A stretch of DNA of 64,000 nt, from assembly GCA_016296505.1 (NCBI GenBank), contig JAEDJD010000001.1, forward strand, positions 235,121-299,120, given 5' to 3'. This DNA is from Oscillospiraceae bacterium. GTDB taxonomy: Bacteria; Bacillota; Clostridia; Oscillospirales; Ruminococcaceae. The notes under the pieces were generated by a model. The model saw only the letters and a list, made by a program, of their open reading frames with translations, was not told where the DNA came from and did no database searches. A program made the translations under genes and the position numbers. Position 1 is the first letter of the stretch. The number at the start of each line of letters is the position of its first letter. This document shows, piece after piece, positions 23,818 through 31,401 of the stretch.

Positions 23818-25122
23818 ATGAATCATGCATACTTTATTACTGCGGCAGAGCTTGCCGCACGCGGCTTTGCCAATCTGCCGGAGGAACTGCATTCAGCCAA
23901 GCATATGATCTACAGTTCGCCGGCAACGCTCGATTATAATTCGCCGGGTGCAAAAGGCTTCGGCGTCAAGCGTGCCGGACTTGCCATACCCGGTTCCGTA
24001 ATGCTGCTGGTTGCTCCGGGATGCTGCGGCAGAAACACTTCTTTACTGAACGAACTCGGTTACAGTGAGCGTTTTTTCTATTTGCTGCTCGATGATACTG
24101 ATATTGTCACGGGGCGCTATCTGAAAAAAATTCCGCAGGCGTGTGCAGAATTGCTGACAGAATGCGAAACGCCTCCTTCGGCGGTCGTAATTTGCATCAC
24201 CTGCGTGGACGCATTGCTCGGCACGGATATGGAGCGCGTCTGCCGAAGCTGTGAAGAATTGATCGGTGTTGCAACGATTCCGGCATATATGTATGCTTTG
24301 ACGCGTGAGAAGCGTCTGCCGCCGATGGCGCTCATTCGCAAATCGGTGTATTCGCTGCTCAAACCGCAGAAGCGTATTTCGACAGCCTGCAATCTGCTTG
24401 GTTTTTTCTCCGCACTAGAGGATAGCTGTGAACTGTATGACTTGCTTCGGTCTGCCGGCGTCAAAACAATCGGAGAGATCGGTCGGTGTCAGACGTTTGA
24501 GGATTATCTTTCACTGTCCAAGGCGAATTTCAATCTTGTGCTGAATGCAGAAACGCGTCATGCCGCCCAGGATATGCAGGAACGGCTTGGCATACCGTAT
24601 ATTGAATTGACGCGTCTCTATCGGCTTGATAAAATCCGCAATCAGTATCGTCTGCTTGGACAGGCGATCGGTGCAAATCTCGATGATACTTCATATTATC
24701 AGGCGGCAGAAAAGAAAATTACGCAATTTCGGAATCAATATGGCAGTCTGCGCATTGCGGTTGGAGAATGCCTGAACGCAGACAGCTTTGAACTTGCGCT
24801 CGCACTGACAGAATATGGTTTTACTGTTTCGGAAATCTATGGAACGGTCGGAGAGCGTAATTTTGTATTCATTCAAAAGCTTGCGGCGATTTCACCGGAA
24901 ACACGCATTTATTCCAATTTATCTCCAACGATGCTCAATTATCGGAGAGAAACCGAAATCGACGCCGTAATCGGCAACGACGCGATGTATTATCACAAGG
25001 ATCTGACAGGGATTGGTTTTCAGGAAGAGGAGCAGCCGTTTGGTTATCGCGGCGTCATGCTGCTGTTCGATCAGCTCACAACGGCAATGGAGACTACAAA
25101 GCGAAAAGGAGAGCGCGTATGA
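23818..25122 (+). CDS. Nitrogenase component 1-like protein, NifD-type, second set
   Basis: A 434-residue component 1 family protein. VAPGCCGRNTS holds adjacent Cys69-Cys70 at the second P-cluster cysteine position. DDTDIVTGRYLKKI matches the FGG block, and VVICITCVDALLGTDMER (Cys126, Cys129) matches the third. The position of NifD Cys275 aligns with Asn243 in FNLVLNAETRHA, and the His442 region is replaced by an acidic stretch (GFQEEEQ). FeMo-cofactor binding is therefore not expected. It is quite divergent from the first NifD-like protein, which suggests a different partner or substrate. It starts 10 bases after the nifH-like gene and its stop overlaps the next start. Confidence 0.85.
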   Translation: MNHAYFITAAELAARGFANLPEELHSAKHMIYSSPATLDYNSPGAKGFGVKRAGLAIPGSVMLLVAPGCCGRNTSLLNELGYSERFFYLLLDDTDIVTGRYLKKIPQACAELLTECETPPSAVVICITCVDALLGTDMERVCRSCEELIGVATIPAYMYALTREKRLPPMALIRKSVYSLLKPQKRISTACNLLGFFSALEDSCELYDLLRSAGVKTIGEIGRCQTFEDYLSLSKANFNLVLNAETRHAAQDMQERLGIPYIELTRLYRLDKIRNQYRLLGQAIGANLDDTSYYQAAEKKITQFRNQYGSLRIAVGECLNADSFELALALTEYGFTVSEIYGTVGERNFVFIQKLAAISPETRIYSNLSPTMLNYRRETEIDAVIGNDAMYYHKDLTGIGFQEEEQPFGYRGVMLLFDQLTTAMETTKRKGERV

Positions 25123-26147
25123 GCAAGCTGCTGACACATCTTTCTCCGCTTGCACCGGATGATTCCGGCGCCTGCGGCGTATTTTACGAGCTTGGCGGTA
25201 TCACCGTCATCTGCGATGCGGGCGGATGTGCCGGAAATGTCTGCGGCTTTGACGAGCCGCGCTGGCATGAAAAATCCTCTGCATTATTCAGTGCCGGTCT
25301 GCGCGATATGGACGCAATTCTTGGCAGAGATGAGCTGTTGATCCGTAAGCTTTCCAAAATCGCGGAGCAGATTCCGGCAGAGTTTACCGCAATTGTCGGG
25401 ACGCCCGTTCCGGCGGTCATTGCAACTGACTATCAAGCGCTGAAACGTATGGCGGAAAAGAAAACCGGTCTGCCGTGTATTACTGTAGAAACAGATGGTA
25501 CACACGGCTATGATTTCGGAGAAATGCTCGCTTATTCGCGATTATTCCGGACATTTGCCAAGGAACGCTTTCCGGTTCGGTCTGGAAAATGCGGTGTGAT
25601 CGGTGCGACGCCGCTGAATACTGGTCTGACGCACGCGGATAGTCTCATATCGGCAGTGCAGGCACAAGGCTGGTCTGAAGTTGTATGCTTTGGATTGGAT
25701 AGCGGTCTGGACGAGATTCGCCGCGCGTCGGAATGTGCGCAGATTCTTGTCATTTCACCGTCCGGCTTGAAAGCGGCGGAGTATCTGCATGAGACATTCG
25801 GGACGCCGTTTTCGGTCGGTTATCCGGTTCTGCCGGAGAATGTCATCGAAAAGGCGAAAGCGCTTTCCGGCAAGCGCGTGCTGATTGTGCATCAGCAATT
25901 TACTGCATATGCGCTGCGCAACTGCGTCAAAGACTGCGAAGTTCTCTGCGGAACATGGTTCATGCACGATTCCCGATATGAGACAGGGCTTGACCTGAAA
26001 TTTCGCAGCGAAGCAGAGTTTCGTGAAGCGGCTATGGGTATGGATGTCGTCATTGCTGACCCGATGCTGCGGCGAGCAGTCAGGGGTTTTTCCGGCGAAT
26101 GGATTGATTTTCCGCATTATGCCGTCAGCGGTTCAGCGAAGTGGTGA
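25119..26147 (+). CDS. Nitrogenase component 1-like protein, NifK-type, second set
   Basis: A 342-residue protein with the same N-terminal signature as the first NifK-like protein: DDSGACGVFYELGG (Cys19), CDAGGC, GFDEPRW and SAGLRDMDAILGRDELLI. It has extra cysteines at 32, 37 and 42, but at the third cluster position it has Val93 (IVGTPVP) instead of cysteine. Its cluster must therefore be ligated differently from that of the first set. It is about 50 residues shorter. The ATG overlaps the stop of the NifD-like gene (ATGA), showing translational coupling. Confidence 0.82.
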   Translation: MSKLLTHLSPLAPDDSGACGVFYELGGITVICDAGGCAGNVCGFDEPRWHEKSSALFSAGLRDMDAILGRDELLIRKLSKIAEQIPAEFTAIVGTPVPAVIATDYQALKRMAEKKTGLPCITVETDGTHGYDFGEMLAYSRLFRTFAKERFPVRSGKCGVIGATPLNTGLTHADSLISAVQAQGWSEVVCFGLDSGLDEIRRASECAQILVISPSGLKAAEYLHETFGTPFSVGYPVLPENVIEKAKALSGKRVLIVHQQFTAYALRNCVKDCEVLCGTWFMHDSRYETGLDLKFRSEAEFREAAMGMDVVIADPMLRRAVRGFSGEWIDFPHYAVSGSAKW

Positions 26148-26152
26148 AAACA

Positions 26153-26620
26153 ATGCAGAAACACGATAAAAATAACAATGAGTTGCAGATCCGCCAAGCT
26201 TCAACGCAGGATTATGACGGGCTGATGCAGCTGTATACGCATCTGCATGGCAATCCGATACCGGACAAATGCAGCAAAGCTGCGGCGATCTGGCAGCGGA
26301 TTCTGCAAGATCCGGCACATCATATGATTGTCGCAGAAGTGGATGGGAAAATTGTTTCCTCCTGCGTTTGCCTCATTGTTCCGAATCTGACGCACGAGCA
26401 GCGTCCATATGCGCTGATTGAGAATGTTGTCACGGACGCGGCATATCGGAAGCGCGGTCTGGCGAGCGCCTGTCTGCAATATGCAAAGGAACTTGCGCAG
26501 CGCGAAAACTGCTATAAGCTCATGCTGATGACCGGTGCGAAAGACGCGGAAACACTGCATTTTTATGAGCAGGCTGGCTACAATCGGCAGGATAAAACTG
26601 CATTCATCCGATGGCTTTGA
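26153..26620 (+). CDS. GNAT-family acetyltransferase
   Basis: A 155-residue protein with the acetyl-CoA-binding signature of GNAT enzymes (ENVVTDAAYRKRGLASACLQ near 95-115) and the late LMLMTGAKDAETLHFYEQAGY block. Acetyl-CoA-dependent N-acetylation of a small molecule or protein is expected; the substrate is unknown. An in-frame GTG at 26141 overlapping the previous stop is a possible alternative start. It lies inside the nitrogenase-like/hyp cluster on the same strand, 43 bases before hypF, so it is probably co-transcribed. Confidence 0.85.
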   Translation: MQKHDKNNNELQIRQASTQDYDGLMQLYTHLHGNPIPDKCSKAAAIWQRILQDPAHHMIVAEVDGKIVSSCVCLIVPNLTHEQRPYALIENVVTDAAYRKRGLASACLQYAKELAQRENCYKLMLMTGAKDAETLHFYEQAGYNRQDKTAFIRWL

Positions 26621-26663
26621 GGCTCGCAATATCACACTATTTCAACGGAGGTGAACCGGCTGC

Positions 26664-28988
26664 GTGACCATACAATATCATATTTACGGCATTGTGCAGG
26701 GCGTTGGATTTCGCCCGTTTACGGCTGTGACAGCGGCGCGATTCGGCATTCGCGGAACAGTCGCAAATAAAGGCTCGTATGTGGAGATTATTGCGCAGGC
26801 TGAACCGCATATGCTCGACGCCTTTGCCGCAGAGATCCGACAGCATCCGCCGGATCGAGCGATGATTCTTGCAATGGACAGTGAATTGCTTAATGATACA
26901 GAAAACACGAAATATCGTGACTTTTCTATCATAGAAAGTGAAAAGGAATATGGCGATATTTTTGTATCGCCGGATATTGCCACCTGTGAGCAATGCCGTG
27001 CGGAGCTGTTTGAAGCGAACAATCGCCGGTATTTGCACCCGTTTATCAATTGTACGCAGTGCGGTCCGCGCCTGACCATTCTCGACGCGATGCCCTATGA
27101 CCGTGAACGCACGAGTATGCATGAATTTCCGATGTGTCCGGATTGCGACGCGGAGTATCACGATTCCCGAACGCGCCGCTATGACGCACAGCCGAATTGC
27201 TGCAAAAACTGCGGACCAGATGTATATATCATTGGTACAAAATTGCGCGGCGGAGATGCAATCACGGCAGTGCGGCAGGCTATTATGGCGGGCAAAATTG
27301 TTGCAGTCAAGGGCATCGGCGGCTTTCATCTGTGCTGCGACGCGAAAAATCCGGAGGCGGTTCGGCTGCTGCGCGCACGCAAGCACAGACCGATGAAGCC
27401 TTTTGCCGTCATGATGAAGGATATCGAAACGGTAGAGCGCGAATGTATCCTGCAAACAGGACAGCGTGAAATGCTGAACGGCTGGCAGAAACCCATTATG
27501 CTGCTGGAAAAACGTATTCAAATGTCAATTTGTGATGATATTGCGCCGGATAACCGCACGGTCGGCGTTATGCTGCCCTATGCACCGGTACAAATGTTGT
27601 TGTTTGATAATCCGGACGGGCTTGCAATGACGGATTGCCTTGTGATGACAAGCGGAAACGCGCGCGGTGCGCCGATCTGTCGGAACGACGCCGACGCGGT
27701 GAAGGAGATCGGAGATTTCTGTGATTTGATTCTTTCGCATAATCGGAAAATCCGCCTGCGTGCGGACGATTCCGTTTGCGATTGGCTGGATGGCAAGCCG
27801 TATATGATTCGCCGGTCGCGCGGATTTGCACCGCTGCCTTTTATGACTGCGCAAAAGCAGCACAAACAAGTGCTTGCCATCGGCGGTGAACTGAAAAATA
27901 CATTCTGTATTGCAAAGGGCGGTCTGCTCTATGCGTCGCCGTTTGTCGGGGACATGGCGGATATCCGGACGGTGCAGGCATTGCGGGAATCCATTGAACG
28001 AATGTGCGGATTGCTCGAAGCGAAACCGGAATTGGTCGTCTGCGATACGCATCCGCTTTACAATACGGCGACGATTGCAAAAGAAATTGCGCGGGAACAA
28101 GGAATTCCGCTTGTTTCAGTTCAGCATCATTATGCGCATATTCTTTCCTGTATGGCAGAAAACGGCGTAACCGGAAAAGTCATCGGTCTGAGCTTGGACG
28201 GCACAGGCTATGGCGCAGACGGTACGGTATGGGGCGGTGAACTGCTGGTCTGCGATGAAACCGGATATCAGCGATATGGTTCTGTTCAGCCGTTTATACA
28301 GACAGGCGGCGATCTGTCCGCAAAGGAAGGCTGGCGTATTGCGGCGGCGCTGCTGCGCGACGCGAATGCGGATGCGGCACAGGAAATCTGTATGCAGCTC
28401 GGTATCTGCAATGCAACGGAATATACAGTGCTCGGCAATATGGCGCGTATGGGCGTCAACAGCGTGAAATCGACAAGCTACGGCCGCATTTTCGACGCTG
28501 TTTCTGCAATTCTGGGGATTCGTCGCGCTGTGACATTTGAGGGCGAAGCTTCTACGGCGTTGATGTACGAGGCAGAGCAGTATGCGGCGGACCATGTTGA
28601 TTCGGTCTGTGAATTGCCTGCGGAGACAATCTGCGAAAACGGCAAAATCACGATGCAGACAACCGCACTCGCTATGGAAATCGCAAAGCGGTATCTTGCG
28701 GATCAATCGCCGGAAAACAGACAGTATCTCAGCTATCAGTTTCATGCAGCCTTGGCGGAGATGCTGGTACAGTCATGTGTGATCATGCGCGAAGATACCA
28801 AAACATCCGTATGCGCACTCAGCGGCGGCGTGTTTCAGAACCGTCTGCTGACGCGCCTTTGCCGTGACAAATTATCCGCCGCCGGATTCACGGTTCTGCT
28901 GCATAGCCTGCTCCCGCCAAATGACGGCGGCATCTGCATCGGGCAGGCGATGTACGGTGTATACTATGAAAGAGGCGACAGCATATGA
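26664..28988 (+). CDS. hypF: Carbamoyltransferase HypF
   Basis: HypF uses carbamoyl phosphate and ATP to carbamoylate the C-terminal cysteine of HypE, the source of the cyanide ligands of [NiFe]-hydrogenase. The 774-residue protein has all domains in order. An acylphosphatase-like domain comes first (VQGVGFRPF at 11-19), then a zinc-finger region with CxxC pairs at 108/111, 130/133, 158/161 and 180/183. A YrdC-like domain at about 190-380 follows, then a Kae1/carbamoyltransferase domain with HHYAHILSCM and LDGTGYGADGTVWGGE. It uses a GTG start with GGAGGTG ten bases before. Its stop overlaps the next ATG. Confidence 0.95.
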   Translation: MTIQYHIYGIVQGVGFRPFTAVTAARFGIRGTVANKGSYVEIIAQAEPHMLDAFAAEIRQHPPDRAMILAMDSELLNDTENTKYRDFSIIESEKEYGDIFVSPDIATCEQCRAELFEANNRRYLHPFINCTQCGPRLTILDAMPYDRERTSMHEFPMCPDCDAEYHDSRTRRYDAQPNCCKNCGPDVYIIGTKLRGGDAITAVRQAIMAGKIVAVKGIGGFHLCCDAKNPEAVRLLRARKHRPMKPFAVMMKDIETVERECILQTGQREMLNGWQKPIMLLEKRIQMSICDDIAPDNRTVGVMLPYAPVQMLLFDNPDGLAMTDCLVMTSGNARGAPICRNDADAVKEIGDFCDLILSHNRKIRLRADDSVCDWLDGKPYMIRRSRGFAPLPFMTAQKQHKQVLAIGGELKNTFCIAKGGLLYASPFVGDMADIRTVQALRESIERMCGLLEAKPELVVCDTHPLYNTATIAKEIAREQGIPLVSVQHHYAHILSCMAENGVTGKVIGLSLDGTGYGADGTVWGGELLVCDETGYQRYGSVQPFIQTGGDLSAKEGWRIAAALLRDANADAAQEICMQLGICNATEYTVLGNMARMGVNSVKSTSYGRIFDAVSAILGIRRAVTFEGEASTALMYEAEQYAADHVDSVCELPAETICENGKITMQTTALAMEIAKRYLADQSPENRQYLSYQFHAALAEMLVQSCVIMREDTKTSVCALSGGVFQNRLLTRLCRDKLSAAGFTVLLHSLLPPNDGGICIGQAMYGVYYERGDSI

Positions 28989-29371
28989 TCGGTAAAACGG
29001 TGACGGTGACAGTGGACCGTCCGCTCGGAAGTGCGCATCCGGACTTTCCGGAGATGATCTATTCGGTCAATTACGGCTATATCAAGGGCATCATAGCGCC
29101 GGACGGCGAAGAACAGGATGCCTATATTCTCGGTGTTTCGCAGCCGGTGAAGCAATTTTCCGGCAGGATTATTGCGATCGTTCGCCGTGCGGATGATGTC
29201 GAAGAAAAATGGGTGGTTTGTCCGCTCGATCAGACTTTTACAAAGCAGGAAATCGCGGACTTGATCCGCTTTCAGGAACAATATTTTCAATCAAAGATCA
29301 TGATGGAGGTAAAACTATGTGTGTCGGATTATCTGCAAGAGTTGTCAGAGTTGAGGAGGGTACCGCGCTGA
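28985..29371 (+). CDS. Inorganic pyrophosphatase-like protein
   Basis: A 128-residue protein resembling short soluble pyrophosphatase-family proteins of Clostridia: VTVDRPLGSAHP, YSVNYGYIKGIIAPDGEEQDAYILG and the block IIAIVRRADDVEEKWVV. It is shorter than classical family I enzymes, so catalysis is uncertain. HypF releases AMP and pyrophosphate during carbamoyl transfer, so a pyrophosphatase here would make sense. The ATG overlaps the hypF stop, while its own 3' end overlaps hypC by 55 bases in another frame. The last about 18 residues, encoded in the overlap, look poorly conserved. Confidence 0.75.
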   Translation: MIGKTVTVTVDRPLGSAHPDFPEMIYSVNYGYIKGIIAPDGEEQDAYILGVSQPVKQFSGRIIAIVRRADDVEEKWVVCPLDQTFTKQEIADLIRFQEQYFQSKIMMEVKLCVSDYLQELSELRRVPR

Positions 29372-29526
29372 TCGACGCGAACGGTGCGCAGAGAGAAATC
29401 AGCGCAGGCGTGCTGGACGAGCTGGAACCGGGCGATTTTGTCATGGTTCACGCAGGAGTTGCGATTGCGAAGATCACGGAAGACGACGGCATGGAAGCCG
29501 ATGAAGTCATGGAGGATTTGCTGTGA
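29317..29526 (+). CDS. hypC: Hydrogenase maturation chaperone HypC
   Basis: A 69-residue protein beginning MCVGLSARV, the diagnostic HypC N-terminus. The cysteine after the initiator Met binds iron and the HypD complex. The rest (LEPGDFVMVHAGVAIAKI) fits the family. HypC carries the Fe(CN)2CO group assembled on HypCD. The ATG at 29317 has GATGGAGGT before it, inside the end of the pyrophosphatase-like gene; longer in-frame starts upstream would destroy the conserved N-terminus. Its stop overlaps the hypD GTG. Confidence 0.92.
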   Translation: MCVGLSARVVRVEEGTALIDANGAQREISAGVLDELEPGDFVMVHAGVAIAKITEDDGMEADEVMEDLL

Positions 29527-30566
29527 ACGAAAGTACAAAGCGCGCAAGAGATATCATTACCGGTTACAGCGGCAGACCGCTTCGGATTATGGAGGTCTGC
29601 GGTACGCATACGCATGAGATTTTCCGGATCGGACTGCGCAAGCTGCTGCCGCCGCAGATTGAACTGATCTCAGGTCCCGGCTGTCCGGTCTGCGTCACGG
29701 CGGTCGGCTTTATCGACGAGGCGTGCTGGCTTGCACTTGAAAAAGGATGTATGATTTGTACGTTCGGCGATCTGATTCGTGTTCCGGGTACGGAGATGAG
29801 TCTTGCAGACGCGCGTGCAAAGGGTGCGGAGATCCGTCCGGTTTATTCGCCGCTTGACGCAGTCGCACTGGCAAAGGAAAATCCGGAAAAGCAGGTTGTT
29901 TTTCTGGCTGTCGGATTTGAAACGACGACGCCCTCCGCTTGTCTTGCCGCAAAGCAGGCGAAGGAAGCGAATTTACAGAATTTCTCGCTGCTGACGGCAA
30001 ATAAAACAATGCCGAATGCGTATCAGGCGCTTGTCGGTTCTGCGGATGCGTTTCTCTATCCGGGTCATGTGAATGCGATTACAGGCAATGCAACTTGTAT
30101 CAAGCTGTGTGAGGAGCAGAGCGTGTCGGGCGTAGTAGCTGGATTTACCGCGAGCGAGCTGCTGACGGCGCTTGCCGTGACGATCAGGCTGCTCGAAGAA
30201 GGCAAGCCGTTCTTCCGCAACTGTTATCCGCGCGTTGTGAAGGACGAGGGCAATCCTGCGGCAATGCGTATGATACAGGAGGTCATGGAGCCATGTGACA
30301 GCGAATGGCGCGGTCTGGGGATGATCTCCGGTTCCGGCATGAAGCTTCGCGCAGAATATGCGGATTATGACGCACGGCTGAAATACGATATGCCGGCGAT
30401 CACAGGCAAGCCGAATCCTGCGTGTCGCTGCGGAGAGGTTCTGCAAGGCAAGATTCGTCCCTGTGATTGCAAGGTGTTCGGCAAAGGCTGTACGCCGCAG
30501 CATCCGGTCGGTGCGTGTATGGTCTCCGACGAGGGCGCCTGCGCCGCATATTATCAGTATAGCTGA
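29523..30566 (+). CDS. hypD: Hydrogenase maturation protein HypD
   Basis: HypD is the [4Fe-4S] scaffold on which Fe(CN)2CO is assembled with HypC. The 347-residue protein has the active cysteine in EVCGTHTHEIF (Cys26), GPGCPVCVT (Cys54, Cys57) and the C-terminal cluster region (RCGEV, PCDCKVFGKGC, GACMVSDEGAC). Length fits the family. It starts with GTG overlapping the hypC stop, so translation is coupled. All expected functional cysteines are present. Confidence 0.95.
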   Translation: MNESTKRARDIITGYSGRPLRIMEVCGTHTHEIFRIGLRKLLPPQIELISGPGCPVCVTAVGFIDEACWLALEKGCMICTFGDLIRVPGTEMSLADARAKGAEIRPVYSPLDAVALAKENPEKQVVFLAVGFETTTPSACLAAKQAKEANLQNFSLLTANKTMPNAYQALVGSADAFLYPGHVNAITGNATCIKLCEEQSVSGVVAGFTASELLTALAVTIRLLEEGKPFFRNCYPRVVKDEGNPAAMRMIQEVMEPCDSEWRGLGMISGSGMKLRAEYADYDARLKYDMPAITGKPNPACRCGEVLQGKIRPCDCKVFGKGCTPQHPVGACMVSDEGACAAYYQYS

Positions 30567-30578
30567 AAGGGGCTTTCT

Positions 30579-31013
30579 ATGCGATTGGATGGTTTTGGCT
30601 TGTTCGTTGAAGATATGGGCAGAATGATCCGTTTTTATAGGGATGTGCTCGGCTTTGAGATCAAAGAAGACGAGAATACATCGAATGTCTATCTGATCAA
30701 GGACGGCACGCTGTTTCTGCTCTACGGCAGGCAGGATTTTGAGCAGATGACAAGCAGGAAATATCAATATCTAAAGCGTGTGAACGGTCATTTCGAGATC
30801 GCGCTCTATGTCGATACGTTTGACGAGGTGGATGCGGAATATGCGCGTGTTGTCGATATGGGCGCAGAGCCGGTCATGCCGCCGACAATGGAGCCGTGGG
30901 GACAGAAAACCTGCTATATTGCCGATCCAGAAGGGAATCTCATTGAGATCGGTTCATTCAATAGACCGTTTGCGCACGAAGCTGATCGAGGTGTTGAAAA
31001 TGGAAATGCATGA
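30579..31013 (+). CDS. VOC (glyoxalase/bleomycin-resistance) family protein
   Basis: A 144-residue protein of the vicinal oxygen chelate fold: LFVEDMGRMIRFYRDVLGFE at the start, FEIALYVDTFDEVD in the middle and IADPEGNLIEIGSF at the end. VOC proteins bind a metal and include lyases, dioxygenases and binding proteins, so the reaction is not predictable. It is inserted between hypD and hypE with a 12-base gap to hypD, and its last codons overlap the next gene. Confidence 0.85.
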   Translation: MRLDGFGLFVEDMGRMIRFYRDVLGFEIKEDENTSNVYLIKDGTLFLLYGRQDFEQMTSRKYQYLKRVNGHFEIALYVDTFDEVDAEYARVVDMGAEPVMPPTMEPWGQKTCYIADPEGNLIEIGSFNRPFAHEADRGVENGNA

Positions 31014-31173
31014 TTACATTGTAACGGATATTGGCGGCGATTATGCCTATTTGCAGCAGACTGATACCGAGGGCGCAGAGCCGTTTCAGGTTGCCCTCGC
31101 ACTGCTGCCGCCGGAGACGGATATTGGTACCAAACTGCGCGGATTTATGGGAATGTTTGAAGTGATAGAATGA
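31000..31173 (+). CDS. Small protein of unknown function in the hyp cluster
   Basis: A 57-residue product (or 55 from the ATG at 31006) overlaps the end of the VOC gene by 14 bases and has ATCGAGGTG before it. Its sequence is compact and not obviously a shadow: hydrophobic strands, an acidic turn and the end LRGFMGMFEVIE. No family is recognised. Coupling to its neighbours supports a real gene. Confidence 0.55.
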   Translation: MEMHDYIVTDIGGDYAYLQQTDTEGAEPFQVALALLPPETDIGTKLRGFMGMFEVIE

Positions 31174-31194
31174 CAGTGATCGAGGTGAAATAAA

Positions 31195-31377
31195 ATGCCG
31201 GCAATTGTCTTTTGGGCAATCATGATTTATGAGGCGATTTTTGTGATTCGTCTGATTCGCGTCACAAAAACGTATCGGGAACAGCAGACAGAGGATGCCA
31301 AAAAAGCAGTGGATCGCGAGACGCTTTTTCTGATAGCCGGCGCTGCGGTGCTGATTATGATTCGGATGATTTTTTAA
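31195..31377 (+). CDS. Small two-span membrane protein
   Basis: A 60-residue protein with hydrophobic stretches at about 3-22 and 43-59 joined by a charged linker, preceded by ATCGAGGTGA. It lies between the small soluble gene and hypE with short gaps. Function unknown; it may anchor part of the pathway to the membrane, which is a guess. Confidence 0.6.
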   Translation: MPAIVFWAIMIYEAIFVIRLIRVTKTYREQQTEDAKKAVDRETLFLIAGAAVLIMIRMIF

Positions 31378-31401
31378 TTTGAAAAAGGAGAAACTTTGTA
31401 T

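Noticed and set aside
19754..26147. A nitrogen-fixation (nif) gene cluster
   Set aside because: The NifD-like proteins lack the FeMo-cofactor Cys and His, the NifK-like proteins are short, and nifB, nifE and nifN are absent.
19754..26147. Coenzyme F430 (CfbCD) or chlorophyllide (BchLNB) reductase
   Set aside because: CfbD uses a single component-1 type, whereas here D and K genes occur in pairs. No tetrapyrrole genes lie nearby, and the organism type does not fit.
26637..27521. 294-codon open frame on the minus strand
   Set aside because: It lies wholly opposite hypF, whose motifs are intact. The frame is open because of codon bias, and the translation is Arg/His/Cys-rich without domains.
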